Source: Massilia sp. YIM B02769
GTDB taxonomy: Bacteria > Pseudomonadota > Gammaproteobacteria > Burkholderiales > Burkholderiaceae_D
Assembly (NCBI RefSeq): GCF_030411995.1
Contig: NZ_JASNRC010000015.1
Location: forward strand, 1 to 64,000
DNA length: 64,000 bases
Reading direction: 5' to 3'
The notes beneath the pieces were generated by a model. It was not told the DNA's origin and did no database searches. It worked only from the letters and a program-made list of their open reading frames with translations. How positions within the stretch are numbered: the first letter of the stretch is position 1; each line of letters begins with the position of its first letter. A program made the position numbers and the translations under genes. Shown in pieces: positions 35,542 to 44,149 of this stretch.

Positions 35542-37368
35542 ATGAAAAAACGACGCCTTTCCGCCAGCCTGCTGAACACCGGCTTCCTTTCGGGCGCCGC
35601 CCTGCTGGCCGGCTGCCAGGCCACGCCGCCGCACGCGACCTACGACACCATCAAGCGCGAAGTCGCCACCGCCAGCGCCGCCAGCGCGCCGGCAAGCGGC
35701 GTACCGGCCGGCGGCGACGCCGTGGCCGATGCGCTGCTGCCGCCGGCCGCCGCCCTGGCGCGCGAGCTGCCGAAGGCGCGTCCGGCACTCGAGGAACGCT
35801 TCAATGTCGCCTTCAACAACGTGCCGGCCCAGCAGTTCTTCCGCTCGATCGTGGCCGGCACCCGCTACAACATGGTGGTGCACCCGGAGGTCAGCGGCAG
35901 CATCTCCGCCAACCTGAAGGACGTGACCCTGGCCGAGACCCTCGACGCGGTGCGCGACATGTATGGCTACGACTACAGGATCGAGGGCAACCGCGTGACC
36001 ATCCGCCCGCTGACCATGCAGACCCGCATGTTCCGCGTGAACTACCTGGTGGGTAACCGCAGCGGCAGCTCGAACCTGCGCGTGACCTCGACCTCGGTGG
36101 CCGACGTCGGCAACAACAACAACGGCAATAACAACAACGGCTCCGGCAACAACAGCAACAACAACCAGAACAACCGCAACAACAATAACAACAACCCGAA
36201 CGATCCGAACAACCCGAACGGCCAGAACGGCTACGGGGTGCAGAGCAGCGACGTCAACACGATGTCGAACAACGACTTCTGGCGCGACCTGACGCTGTCG
36301 CTGGAAGCCATCGTCGGCGGCAAGCAGGGCGGACGCAGCGTGGTGGTCAGCCCGCAGTCCGGCGTGCTGGTGATCCGCGCCATGCCGGAAGAACTGCGCA
36401 ACGTCGACGCCTACCTGAAGGCGACCCAATTGTCGGTCGACCGCCAGGTGATCCTGGAAGCGAAGATCCTCGAAGTCGAGCTGAACGACCAGTTCCAGAG
36501 CGGCATCAATTGGGCCTCCTTCGCCTCGATCAAGAGCTCGCACGCGAACCGCGTCTCGGGCGGCCTGATTTCCCCGGGCACCGGCCTGGCGCCGCTGCCC
36601 TACACCGGCGGCCAGCCGCCGGTGATCGCCAACGGCACCGGACTGGCGGCCAGCACCGGCTTCTCGCTGTCGAACGCGGCGAATGCCGCCGGCTCGCTGT
36701 TCGGCCTGGCGGTGCAGACGAATAACTTCGCGGCCCTGATCTCCTTCCTCGAGCAGCAGGGCACGGTGCACGTGCTGTCCAGCCCGCGCATCGCGGCGGT
36801 GAACAACCAGAAGGCCGTGCTGAAGATCGGCACCGACGAGTTCTACGTCACCGGTGTCCAGACCAACATCAGCAGCAACGCCACCGGCGACACCGTGACG
36901 CCGAGCGTCACCCTGCAGCCCTTCTTCTCGGGCGTGGTGCTGGACGTGACGCCGCAGATCGACGACGCCGGCAACATCCTGCTGCACGTGCACCCGTCGG
37001 TGAGCCAGGTCAGCACCGTGACCAAGGGCGTGAACCTCGGCTCGGCCGGCAGCCTGAGCCTGCCGCTGGCGGCATCCGCCACCTCGGAACTGGACAGTAT
37101 TGTCCGGGGGCAGGACGGGCAGGTGGTCGCCATCGGCGGCCTGATGCGCCAGGCCTCGACCGACGACACCAGCCAGCTGCCGGGCGCCGGCCGCGTGCCG
37201 GTGCTGGGCGCGCTGTTCCGCAACAAGAACAAGATCAACCAGAAGCGCGAGCTGGTAGTGCTGATCAAGCCGACCATCGTCGACAGCGCCAACAGCTGGA
37301 ACCAGGACCTGCTGGACGCCACGCGCCGCATCGAACAGCTCGATCCGCGCCAGCTGGAGCGCCGCTGA
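35542..37368 (+). CDS. mshL: Outer-membrane secretin MshL with an Asn-rich linker
   Basis: A 608-residue lipoprotein secretin through which the pilus leaves. The signal peptide ends in LLAGC (Cys25). An STN/N0 domain follows (FNVAFNNVPAQQFFRSIV), then N1-type domains and the secretin core (VDRQVILEAKILEVELNDQF; LSSPRIAAVNNQKAVLKIG; LPGAGRVPVLGALFRNK). Residues ~190-230 are extraordinary: 26 Asn in 41 positions, within the N1 region. The ATG at 35542 is preferred because GAAG is six bases upstream; ATG at 35536 is possible. Shares one base with mshM. Confidence 0.9.
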   Translation: MKKRRLSASLLNTGFLSGAALLAGCQATPPHATYDTIKREVATASAASAPASGVPAGGDAVADALLPPAAALARELPKARPALEERFNVAFNNVPAQQFFRSIVAGTRYNMVVHPEVSGSISANLKDVTLAETLDAVRDMYGYDYRIEGNRVTIRPLTMQTRMFRVNYLVGNRSGSSNLRVTSTSVADVGNNNNGNNNNGSGNNSNNNQNNRNNNNNNPNDPNNPNGQNGYGVQSSDVNTMSNNDFWRDLTLSLEAIVGGKQGGRSVVVSPQSGVLVIRAMPEELRNVDAYLKATQLSVDRQVILEAKILEVELNDQFQSGINWASFASIKSSHANRVSGGLISPGTGLAPLPYTGGQPPVIANGTGLAASTGFSLSNAANAAGSLFGLAVQTNNFAALISFLEQQGTVHVLSSPRIAAVNNQKAVLKIGTDEFYVTGVQTNISSNATGDTVTPSVTLQPFFSGVVLDVTPQIDDAGNILLHVHPSVSQVSTVTKGVNLGSAGSLSLPLAASATSELDSIVRGQDGQVVAIGGLMRQASTDDTSQLPGAGRVPVLGALFRNKNKINQKRELVVLIKPTIVDSANSWNQDLLDATRRIEQLDPRQLERR

Positions 37369-38258
37369 TGTACGAAGCGCATTTCGGCCTGCGCGAGCTG
37401 CCGTTCGGGATCACGCCGGACACGAGTTTCTTTTTCGGCAGCCCGCGCTCGCAGGAAGCGCTGAACACCCTGCTGGTCGCCGCGAGGAATGGCGAGGGCT
37501 TCATCAAGATCACGGGCGAGGTCGGCACGGGCAAGACCCTGTTGTGCCGCAAGTTCATGGCGACCCTGGGCGAGGATTTCATCACCGCCTATATCCCGAA
37601 CCCGTATCTGGAACCGCGCACCCTGATGCTGGCCCTGGCCGACGAACTCGAACTGTCGTTCGAGCGCGAGGTCGACCAGCACCAGCTGCTGAAGACCATC
37701 ACCCACCATTTGTTGCGGCTGGCCGGCCAGGACAAGCGCGTGCTGCTGTGCATCGACGAAGCCCAGGCGCTGCCGCTCGAGACCATGGAGGCGCTGCGGC
37801 TCCTGACGAACCTGGAAACCGAGAAGCGCAAGCTGCTGCAGATCGTGCTGTTCGGCCAGCCGGAACTGAACCGCAAGCTGGAGGAGGAGTCGATCCGCCA
37901 GCTGGCCCAGCGCATTACCTTCCACTACCACCTCGGCCCCCTGGGGCGCGACGACCTCGATTACTACATCGCGCACCGCCTGCGCGTGGCCGGCTTCGGC
38001 GGCGCGCGCCTGTTTGCGCCGGCGGCCATTGCGCGTCTGTTCCGCGCCAGCGGCGGCATCCCGCGCCTGGTGAACATCCTCGCGCACAAGGCACTGATGC
38101 TGTGCTACGGCCAGGGGCGCCAGCAGGTGACGGCCGCGCACGTGGCCGCCGCGGCGGCGGATACCCTGGCGGCGAAACGCCGCGCCTGGCCCTGGCTGGC
38201 CGGGGTTGGCGCATTGGGCGCGATGGCCGCAGGACTTGCCTGGACTTTTGTACGATGA
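37368..38258 (+). CDS. mshM: MSHA biogenesis ATPase MshM (ExeA-like)
   Basis: A 296-residue AAA ATPase: MYEAHFGLRELPFGITPDTSF is the ExeA/MshM start, GEVGTGKT the Walker A (~49-56) and LLCIDEAQAL the Walker B. A C-terminal helix (WLAGVGALGAMAAGLAW) anchors it in the inner membrane. ExeA homologues help insert the secretin into the cell wall. Coupled to mshL (TGATG) and to mshN (ATGA). Confidence 0.88.
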   Translation: MYEAHFGLRELPFGITPDTSFFFGSPRSQEALNTLLVAARNGEGFIKITGEVGTGKTLLCRKFMATLGEDFITAYIPNPYLEPRTLMLALADELELSFEREVDQHQLLKTITHHLLRLAGQDKRVLLCIDEAQALPLETMEALRLLTNLETEKRKLLQIVLFGQPELNRKLEEESIRQLAQRITFHYHLGPLGRDDLDYYIAHRLRVAGFGGARLFAPAAIARLFRASGGIPRLVNILAHKALMLCYGQGRQQVTAAHVAAAAADTLAAKRRAWPWLAGVGALGAMAAGLAWTFVR

Positions 38259-39565
38259 GCCTGATAAATAAAATGCTGCAGGACCTGGACGCACGCGGCA
38301 ATGCGCGTGCGGGGGAGATCACGTCCGACGTCAAACCGGTGGCGCCGGAAGCGGCCCTGCGCTCGAAGCGCCGGATCGCGGCGATCACGGCCGGTCTGAT
38401 CGCCGTGGCGCTGGGCGTCACCGCCTGGATGGTGTTGCCGCTCAAGGGCAAGACCTTCAATGCGCCGCCCGTGGCACAGCCCGCGCCTGCCGTGCCGGCG
38501 CCGGCCGAACCGGCGCCGGTGACGGTGGCCGAGGTGGCGCCGCCCGCAGCGGTCTCGGAGCCTGCACCTGCGCCCGCGGACGAGCCGGAAATGGCCGCCG
38601 CACCGGAACCCGAAGCGGCGGCGCCGGCAGTGAGCAAGCCGGCGCCTGCCGCGCAAGCGGCGGACAAGCCCGTGCGCCGCGCGCCTGCGCGTGACGCCGC
38701 CCCTGCGCCGTCGACCACCACCTGGGCCGTCGCCAACGCGCGCTTCCAGGCCGAGCAGGCACGCCTGGCGCGCCGCTGGGCGGCCGAGGAAGCCCGCATC
38801 GCCGCGCTGCCGGCCGCCGAACGCGCCGCCGCCGAACGCCGCCTGCGCGCCGAGCAGGACAAGGCCGCCGCGACCACACGCACCGATGCCGCATGGGTCG
38901 CCGCCCTGAAGCGCAAGGAGTCCGCCGCCGGCGCTGCTGCTGTCGACGCGGAAGAGGGCGCCGCCGCCCCGGCAGCCGGGCAGGGCCGCAGCGAGACAAA
39001 CGTACAACGTGCCGACAACACCTACCGCCGCGCCCTGGCCAGCCTGCAGGACGGCCGCGTCACCGAAGCGATCGCCGGCCTGCAGCAGACCCTGCGCGTC
39101 AACCCGCGCCACGACGCGGCGCGCCAGACCCTGGTCGGCCTGCTGGTCGAAAACAAGCGCAGCGACGAGGCGGTGCTGGAACTGCAGGGCGCGCTGGCGC
39201 TCGACGCGCGCCAGCCGGCGATGGCGATGCTGCTCGCGCGCCTGCAGATCGAACGCGGCGGCAACGGCATCGAGACCCTGCTGCGCACGCTTCCCTACGC
39301 GAACGGCAACGGCGAGTACCACGCCTTCCTGGCCGGCGCCCTGCAACGCCAGAACCGCCACCGCGAAGCCATCGACCAGTACCAGCACGCCCTGCGCGGT
39401 GCGCCGGACAACGGCGTGTGGTGGATGGGCCTGGGCCTGTCGCTGCAGGCCGAGAAGCGCAATGCCGAAGCGGCCGACGCCTACCGCCGCGCAAAGGCGG
39501 CGGGTACGCTCTCGAACGAGCTGCAGGGCTTCGTCGAGCGCAAGCTGCAGCAGGTGGCACGCTAG
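38255..39565 (+). CDS. mshN: MSHA biogenesis protein MshN (TPR)
   Basis: A 436-residue bitopic protein: MSLINKMLQDLDARG is the typical MshN start, one membrane helix (~43-63), a ~170-residue Ala/Pro/Glu-rich periplasmic linker with a charged helical part, then TPR repeats (~255-436: YRRALASLQDGRVTEAIAGL; QRQNRHREAIDQYQHAL). Last gene of the locus; it overlaps the converging LysR gene by four bases (39562-39565). Confidence 0.85.
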   Translation: MSLINKMLQDLDARGNARAGEITSDVKPVAPEAALRSKRRIAAITAGLIAVALGVTAWMVLPLKGKTFNAPPVAQPAPAVPAPAEPAPVTVAEVAPPAAVSEPAPAPADEPEMAAAPEPEAAAPAVSKPAPAAQAADKPVRRAPARDAAPAPSTTTWAVANARFQAEQARLARRWAAEEARIAALPAAERAAAERRLRAEQDKAAATTRTDAAWVAALKRKESAAGAAAVDAEEGAAAPAAGQGRSETNVQRADNTYRRALASLQDGRVTEAIAGLQQTLRVNPRHDAARQTLVGLLVENKRSDEAVLELQGALALDARQPAMAMLLARLQIERGGNGIETLLRTLPYANGNGEYHAFLAGALQRQNRHREAIDQYQHALRGAPDNGVWWMGLGLSLQAEKRNAEAADAYRRAKAAGTLSNELQGFVERKLQQVAR

Positions 39566-40443
39566 TCAGCATTCTCCATCAGCTGGCGCGCCAGCAAGCC
39601 CGCATGCTGCGGCAACGCCGCGAAATCGCGCGCGCACAGGTAGAGCTGGCGCGCGGCCCAGGCTTCGGCAAGCGGCAGGATCGCCAGGTCGCGCCGGATG
39701 CCGCGGGCCAGCGCCGCCGACATGATCGATACCCCGATGCCGGCCTCGACATACATCGCCACGTGCTCGGTCGTGCGCAACTGGATGCGGTAGTCGAGCT
39801 GGCGTCCCAGCCGCGCGGCGCGTTCGGCCAGGTGCGTTTCCAGCGCGGTGTCCGCCATGCCGACGATCGGCTCGGACAGGATCTCCGCAAAGGCGACGTC
39901 CGCCTGCCGCGCCAGGCGGTGCCCATGGCCTGCCACCACCACCAGCTGGTCGCTGGCGATGGCGTGGGTCTGCAGGGTGGTCAATTCCGTGATGTCGGCC
40001 ACGACGCCGATGTCGGCGCGCTTGTCGACCAGGGCCTGGACGATTTCCACGCTGGGCCGCTCGTCGAGGTCGATCGCCAGGTCGGGATGCGCGGCCAGGA
40101 AACGGCATAGCCGCGGCGGCAGGAAGCCGGCCATGGCGGCCGTGTTCGACAGCAGCCGGATGCGGCCCTTCAATCCCGTGGCATAGGTGCGCATCTCGCC
40201 GCGCATCTGCTCGACCCCTTCCAGGATGGAGCGTGCATGCCGCACCAGCGACTCGCCCGCAGGCGTGGGGCGCACGCCGCGCCGGTTGCGTTCCAGCAGG
40301 GGCGCGCCGAGCGCCTCTTCCATGCCCGCGATGCGCTCGCTGACCGAGGCCAGCGCCAGGTGCATCGCCCGCGCGCCATGGGTCAGGCTGCCGCACTCCA
40401 CCACGCTCAGGAAGAGCCGCAAATCCACCAAGTCAAACCGCAT
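39562..40443 (-). CDS. LysR-family transcriptional regulator
   Basis: A 293-residue regulator: N-terminal winged HTH (~1-60, VDLRLFLSVVECGSLTHGARAM) and a two-lobed effector domain (~90-293). AGGAG lies seven bases before the ATG at 40443. It is transcribed divergently from the TauE/SafE exporter gene with 87 bases between, the usual arrangement of a LysR protein and its target. The effector is unknown; a sulfur or organic-acid anion would fit the exporter family. A longer open frame extends upstream but is not coding. Confidence 0.88.
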   Translation of the reverse strand: MRFDLVDLRLFLSVVECGSLTHGARAMHLALASVSERIAGMEEALGAPLLERNRRGVRPTPAGESLVRHARSILEGVEQMRGEMRTYATGLKGRIRLLSNTAAMAGFLPPRLCRFLAAHPDLAIDLDERPSVEIVQALVDKRADIGVVADITELTTLQTHAIASDQLVVVAGHGHRLARQADVAFAEILSEPIVGMADTALETHLAERAARLGRQLDYRIQLRTTEHVAMYVEAGIGVSIMSAALARGIRRDLAILPLAEAWAARQLYLCARDFAALPQHAGLLARQLMENAD

Positions 40444-40530
40444 TGAACGCTCCTGCTTTCGGAAACGCCCAAGTCTAGCACCGGAATTGCCAGATTGCCT
40501 ACGGTGGGTGCCGCAACTAGGATAGCCGCC

Positions 40531-41298
40531 ATGGACACGATCTTCCTCACTTTTTCGGCCGGCATCCTGGCCGGCGCCATGAACGCGCTGGCCGGCGGCG
40601 GTTCCTTCGTCAGCCTGCCGGCCTTGATGATGGCGGGCGTGCCTCCGGTACAGGCGAACACATCGAGCACGGTGGCGCTGTTCCCGGGCGGGCTGGCGAG
40701 TGCCTGGGCCTACCGCGACGGCCTGGGGCCGATCGGCAAGGTGCCGATGCGTGCGCTGCTGGGGACGACGCTGGCCGGCGGCCTGCTCGGGGCGCTGCTG
40801 TTGCTGCATACCTCGTCGCACGCATTCCGCTTCGTGCTGCCCTGGCTGCTGCTGGCGGCCTCGCTGGCCCTGGCCTTCGGCAGGCGCATCGGCGACGCCT
40901 TGCGCGCCCGCTGCCGGATCCGCGCGCAGGCGGTGCTGGCCATCCAGTTCGGGCTGGGCGTGTATGGCGGCTATTTCGGCGGCGCGGTCGGCATCATGAT
41001 GCTGGCCGTCTGGGGCCTGCTCGACCGGCGCGACCTGAAGCAACTGAACGCGCCGCGTACTTTGCTCGTCAGCGCGGCGAACACCGTGGCCGTGCTGGCC
41101 TTCGTACTGGCCGATGCCGTGCACTGGACGGCGACGCTGGGCATGCTGGCCGGCGCGCTCGGCGGCGGGTATGGCGGCGCCTGGCTGGGCCGCCGCACGC
41201 CTGCCGACGTGGTGCGCGCCGTCACCTTGCTGGCCACGTCCTGCATCACACTGGCCTTTTTCACCAAGACCTACGCCCCTGTGCTGCTGGGGCGCTAA
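40531..41298 (+). CDS. TauE/SafE-family sulfite/anion exporter
   Basis: A 255-residue inner-membrane protein with about eight hydrophobic segments and the family's two repeated motifs: MNALAGGGSFVSLPALMMAG near residue 16 and GVYGGYFGGAVGIMMLAVWG near residue 148. Members export sulfite, sulfoacetate or other organosulfur and carboxylate anions; the substrate here is not determined. The start at 40531 follows AGGA. It is divergent from the LysR gene, its likely regulator, and is followed 15 bases later by a tiny ORF. Confidence 0.85.
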   Translation: MDTIFLTFSAGILAGAMNALAGGGSFVSLPALMMAGVPPVQANTSSTVALFPGGLASAWAYRDGLGPIGKVPMRALLGTTLAGGLLGALLLLHTSSHAFRFVLPWLLLAASLALAFGRRIGDALRARCRIRAQAVLAIQFGLGVYGGYFGGAVGIMMLAVWGLLDRRDLKQLNAPRTLLVSAANTVAVLAFVLADAVHWTATLGMLAGALGGGYGGAWLGRRTPADVVRAVTLLATSCITLAFFTKTYAPVLLGR

Positions 41299-41313
41299 CC
41301 GAAGGGAGAGATC

Positions 41314-41409
41314 ATGTTGGACGCATTCATGGCAACGATCGGCACGCTGGGCATCATCGTCAGCATCCTGGCCAAGCTGGGCAAGCCGGCCAGGCCGGAC
41401 GGTGGCTAA
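41314..41409 (+). CDS. 31-residue putative membrane peptide after the TauE gene
   Basis: A short frame with a strong ribosome site (GGGAG, seven bases before ATG), 15 bases after the exporter stop. It encodes a hydrophobic stretch FMATIGTLGIIVSILAKL followed by a short basic/Pro tail, the form of a single-pass small membrane protein. Its placement suggests an accessory peptide of the exporter. It could still be noise: nothing beyond the ribosome site and hydrophobicity supports it. Confidence 0.45.
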   Translation: MLDAFMATIGTLGIIVSILAKLGKPARPDGG

Positions 41410-41452
41410 AGCTTGATGAGCACGACGCGGCGGTTTTTTGCGCGGCGGGCAC

Positions 41453-42610
41453 CTACAGCCGCGCCAGCCGCGCCAGCGCCAGCTGCAGCGTGTCGTCCTG
41501 CTTGGCAAAGCAGAAGCGCACGATGCCCGACTCCTGCGCCTGGCTGTAGAAGGCCGACACCGGAATCGCCGCCACTTTGCATTCGCTCGTGAGCCACTGC
41601 GCGAACTCGGCTTCCGGCAGGTCGGAGATCGCGCTGTAGTCGACGCACTGGAAATAGGTGCCGTCGGCCGGCAGCAGGTGCAGGCGCGTGCCGGCCAGGC
41701 CGGCGCGGAACAGGTCGCGCTTGCGCTGGTAGAAGGCGGGCAGTTCGAGATACGGCGCCGGGTTCGCCATGTAGCGCGCCAGGCCATGCTGCATCGGCGT
41801 GTTTACGGTGAACACGTTGTACTGGTGCAGCTTGCGGAACTCGGCGCTGAGCGGCGCCGGCGCGGCCACGTAGCCGACCTTCCAGCCCGTCACGTGGTAG
41901 GTCTTGCCGAAGCTCGACACCACGAAGGCGCGCTCGGCCAGCACCGGATGGCCCGCCATCGATTCGTGGCGCTGGCCGTCGTAGACCATGTGTTCGTAGA
42001 CCTCGTCGGACAGGATCAGGATGTCGGTGCCGGCGACGATCTCCGCCAGGCGCTCGAGGTCGGCGCGGCGCAGGATGGCGCCGGTGGGGTTGTGCGGCGA
42101 GTTCACCACGATCAGGCGGGTGCGCGGCGTGACGGCGGCCGCCAGCTTGTCCCAGGGCACGGTGTAGCCATCCGGCCCGACTTCCATGCTGACCGGCACC
42201 GCCACGCCGCCGGCCAGGGCGATGGCGGGCGCATAGCTGTCGTAGGCCGGTTCGATGACGATGGCTTCGTCGCCCGGATGCACGCAGCACAGGATCGCCG
42301 TGGTCAGCGCCTGGGTGGCGCCGGCCGTGACCGTGATTTCCGTGTTGGCATCGTAGCTGCGGCCGTAGAGCTTGCCGATCTTGGCGGCGATGGCCTCGCG
42401 CAGCGCCGGCACGCCCGGCATCGGCGGATACTGGTTGTGGCCGGCGCGCATGGCCTCGTTGACGTAGTCGAGCAGCAGCGGATCGCAGCCGAAGTCGGGA
42501 AAGCCCTGGCCGAGGTTGACGGCGCCATGCTGGACGGCGAGGGCCGACATGGTGGAAAAGACGGTGGCGCCAACGGCGGGCAGGCGCGACTGCAGTGCGG
42601 GAGTGCTCAT
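41453..42610 (-). CDS. ybdL: PLP-dependent methionine aminotransferase (YbdL-like)
   Basis: A 385-residue fold-type I aminotransferase. VNSPHNPTGA is the conserved phosphate/PLP region, SDEVYEHMVYDG holds the Asp-Glu-Tyr contacts, and Lys236 in SSFGKTYHVTGWKVGY is the PLP-binding lysine. NLGQGFPDF at the start is typical of the kynurenine/methionine aminotransferase branch; YbdL of E. coli prefers methionine, His and Phe. The start at 42610 has no clear ribosome site; a longer frame to 42973 covers unrelated sequence. It follows a PIN gene by 26 bases on the same strand. Confidence 0.85.
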   Translation of the reverse strand: MSTPALQSRLPAVGATVFSTMSALAVQHGAVNLGQGFPDFGCDPLLLDYVNEAMRAGHNQYPPMPGVPALREAIAAKIGKLYGRSYDANTEITVTAGATQALTTAILCCVHPGDEAIVIEPAYDSYAPAIALAGGVAVPVSMEVGPDGYTVPWDKLAAAVTPRTRLIVVNSPHNPTGAILRRADLERLAEIVAGTDILILSDEVYEHMVYDGQRHESMAGHPVLAERAFVVSSFGKTYHVTGWKVGYVAAPAPLSAEFRKLHQYNVFTVNTPMQHGLARYMANPAPYLELPAFYQRKRDLFRAGLAGTRLHLLPADGTYFQCVDYSAISDLPEAEFAQWLTSECKVAAIPVSAFYSQAQESGIVRFCFAKQDDTLQLALARLARL

Positions 42611-42636
42611 GGTCGGTAACGAAGTGGTCGGTCTGG

Positions 42637-43110
42637 CTATTCTACCGGCGCCGGTGCCGGTGCCAGCGCCTGCGTCTGCGCTTTCACCCAGGCCTCGGGC
42701 AGCATGATGCGGAACAGGCCGGCCTGTGCGGTCTTGCGGCCGAGTTTCAGCAGGGCTTTGTCTTTTGTGACGAGGATGGCGGCGTTCGCATCGCGTGCCA
42801 GTTCCAGGAATTTCTGGTCGTCGCGGTCGCTGCAGACAGGCAGGCGGATCGGCTTGCTGTCGGGCGCCACCACGGTGATCAGCTCGTCGAAACGGACGGC
42901 GGCCTGCGCGCGGCTGGCCTCGTCGAGGGGCAGGTGGGGGTAGTGCAGGACCACGCGGTATTCGTCGCGGCAATCGGCCCGCGTCACGGCCTGGACCTCG
43001 CCGCGCTCGATGGCCTGCAGGAGACTGTCCCAGCGTTTGTCGTGAAAGACAAACAGATCCAGGCAGACATTGGTATCGAGAATGATGACGGGGGCGGAAG
43101 CGGGTATCAT
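42637..43110 (-). CDS. PIN-domain nuclease-like protein
   Basis: A 157-residue PIN-fold protein of the type named putative toxin component. The acidic metal-binding residues are visible: Asp in VIILDTNVCLDLFV, Glu/Asp mid-protein (TRADCRDEYRVVL), DRDDQKFLELA and TKDKALLKL. PIN proteins usually cleave RNA. No antitoxin gene flanks it: downstream is the aminotransferase, and the 44-base gap upstream is shared with divergent yaaA. A stand-alone RNase is therefore as likely as a toxin. The C-terminus ends in an Ala/Pro run. Confidence 0.75.
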   Translation of the reverse strand: MIPASAPVIILDTNVCLDLFVFHDKRWDSLLQAIERGEVQAVTRADCRDEYRVVLHYPHLPLDEASRAQAAVRFDELITVVAPDSKPIRLPVCSDRDDQKFLELARDANAAILVTKDKALLKLGRKTAQAGLFRIMLPEAWVKAQTQALAPAPAPVE

Positions 43111-43154
43111 ATAGGAAATATTAATTGCTTTTGCGTTTGCACTGTTAGGTTTCT

Positions 43155-43919
43155 ATGCTGCTTGTCTTATCGCCTGCCAAATCCCTCGACCTCGAGACCC
43201 CGAGCCCCACCCAGGAACACACGCTCCCCGATTTCATCGACCGCGCCGGCCAGCTGATCGGTGTGCTGCGCGACCTGTCGCCCGGCCAGGTGGGCGACCT
43301 GATGCACATTTCCGACCCCCTGTCGGTGCTGAACGTGGCGCGTTACGCCAGCTGGACGGCGGACCATGCCGAAGGCCACCAGGCCGTGATGGCCTTCGAC
43401 GGCGACGTGTATGGCGGGCTCGACGCGCGCAGCCTGCCGCTTGACGCCATCGCCTTTGCCCAGCGCCACCTGCGCATCCTGTCGGGGCTGTATGGCTTGC
43501 TGCGTCCGCTCGACCTGATCCATCCCTACCGCCTGGAAATGGGCACCCGGCTCGCCAATCCGGGCGGCAAGGACTTGTATACCTTCTGGGGCGAGGCGAT
43601 CACGCGCGCCCTGAATGCCCAGCTGGCGGAGACCGGCTCGACGGCGCTGGTGAACCTGGCATCGGAAGAGTACTTCAAGTCGGTCAAGCCCAAGCTGCTC
43701 GATGCGCCGGTCGTGACGCCGGTGTTCGAGGACTGGAAGAACGGGAAATACAAGATCATTTCCTTCTACGCCAAGCGGGCGCGCGGCATGATGGCGCGCT
43801 ATGCGATCGAGAAGGGCATTACCGATCCGCAGGCCTTGAAGGCGTTCGATGTCGATGGGTATGCATTTGTCGCCGAAGGGTCAACCGAGCGCAACTGGAT
43901 TTTCCGGCGCAAGGCGTAG
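43155..43919 (+). CDS. yaaA: Peroxide stress protein YaaA
   Basis: A 254-residue protein of the UPF0246/YaaA family (MLLVLSPAKSLDLETP; LSGLYGLLRPLDLIHPYRLEMGT; FDVDGYAFVAEGSTERNWIF). In E. coli it lowers intracellular free iron during peroxide stress; YaaA also has a DNA-binding fold. Full length. It is divergent from the PIN gene over 44 bases. Its TAG stop lies inside the first unit of the repeat doublet that begins at 43916. Confidence 0.92.
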   Translation: MLLVLSPAKSLDLETPSPTQEHTLPDFIDRAGQLIGVLRDLSPGQVGDLMHISDPLSVLNVARYASWTADHAEGHQAVMAFDGDVYGGLDARSLPLDAIAFAQRHLRILSGLYGLLRPLDLIHPYRLEMGTRLANPGGKDLYTFWGEAITRALNAQLAETGSTALVNLASEEYFKSVKPKLLDAPVVTPVFEDWKNGKYKIISFYAKRARGMMARYAIEKGITDPQALKAFDVDGYAFVAEGSTERNWIFRRKA

Positions 43920-44099
43920 GGTGGGCACCCCGTGCCCACGCGGAACGATGAGCATTGTTGGCAGTGCAAACAGCGCATCGTTAGCGTCGTTAGCACCGCA
44001 CACCGTTCAGACGTCGGCACAGCGATGCGCCAACAATGATCCGTGAACACCGCCAACTATGATCATCGTTCCGCGTGGGCACGGAGTGCCCACCGTACG
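43916..44099. repeat. REPIN-like inverted doublet overlapping the yaaA stop
   Basis: Unit 1 starts GTAGGGTGGGCAC inside the yaaA stop codon, with palindromic core GTGGGCAC-N3-GTGCCCAC at 43921-43939. Unit 2, in opposite orientation, has its core at 44075-44093. The inverted arms agree over about 45 bases with a few mismatches. Total length 184 bases is almost equal to the 22720-22905 copy, while the interior differs. Confidence 0.82.
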
Positions 44100-44149
44100 T
44101 TGCGCCGTCAATGTGGCCAACGATGTTCATCATCACCGCGCCGCGGTGA

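Noticed and set aside
40497..40516. A further copy of the GGTGGG repeat between the LysR and TauE genes
   Set aside because: TACGGTGGGTGCC resembles one half of the leader but the opposite arm is missing, so it is not a palindrome.
42637..43110. A PIN toxin-antitoxin module
   Set aside because: No antitoxin-like gene on either side; only 44 bases separate it from yaaA and the other neighbour is an aminotransferase.
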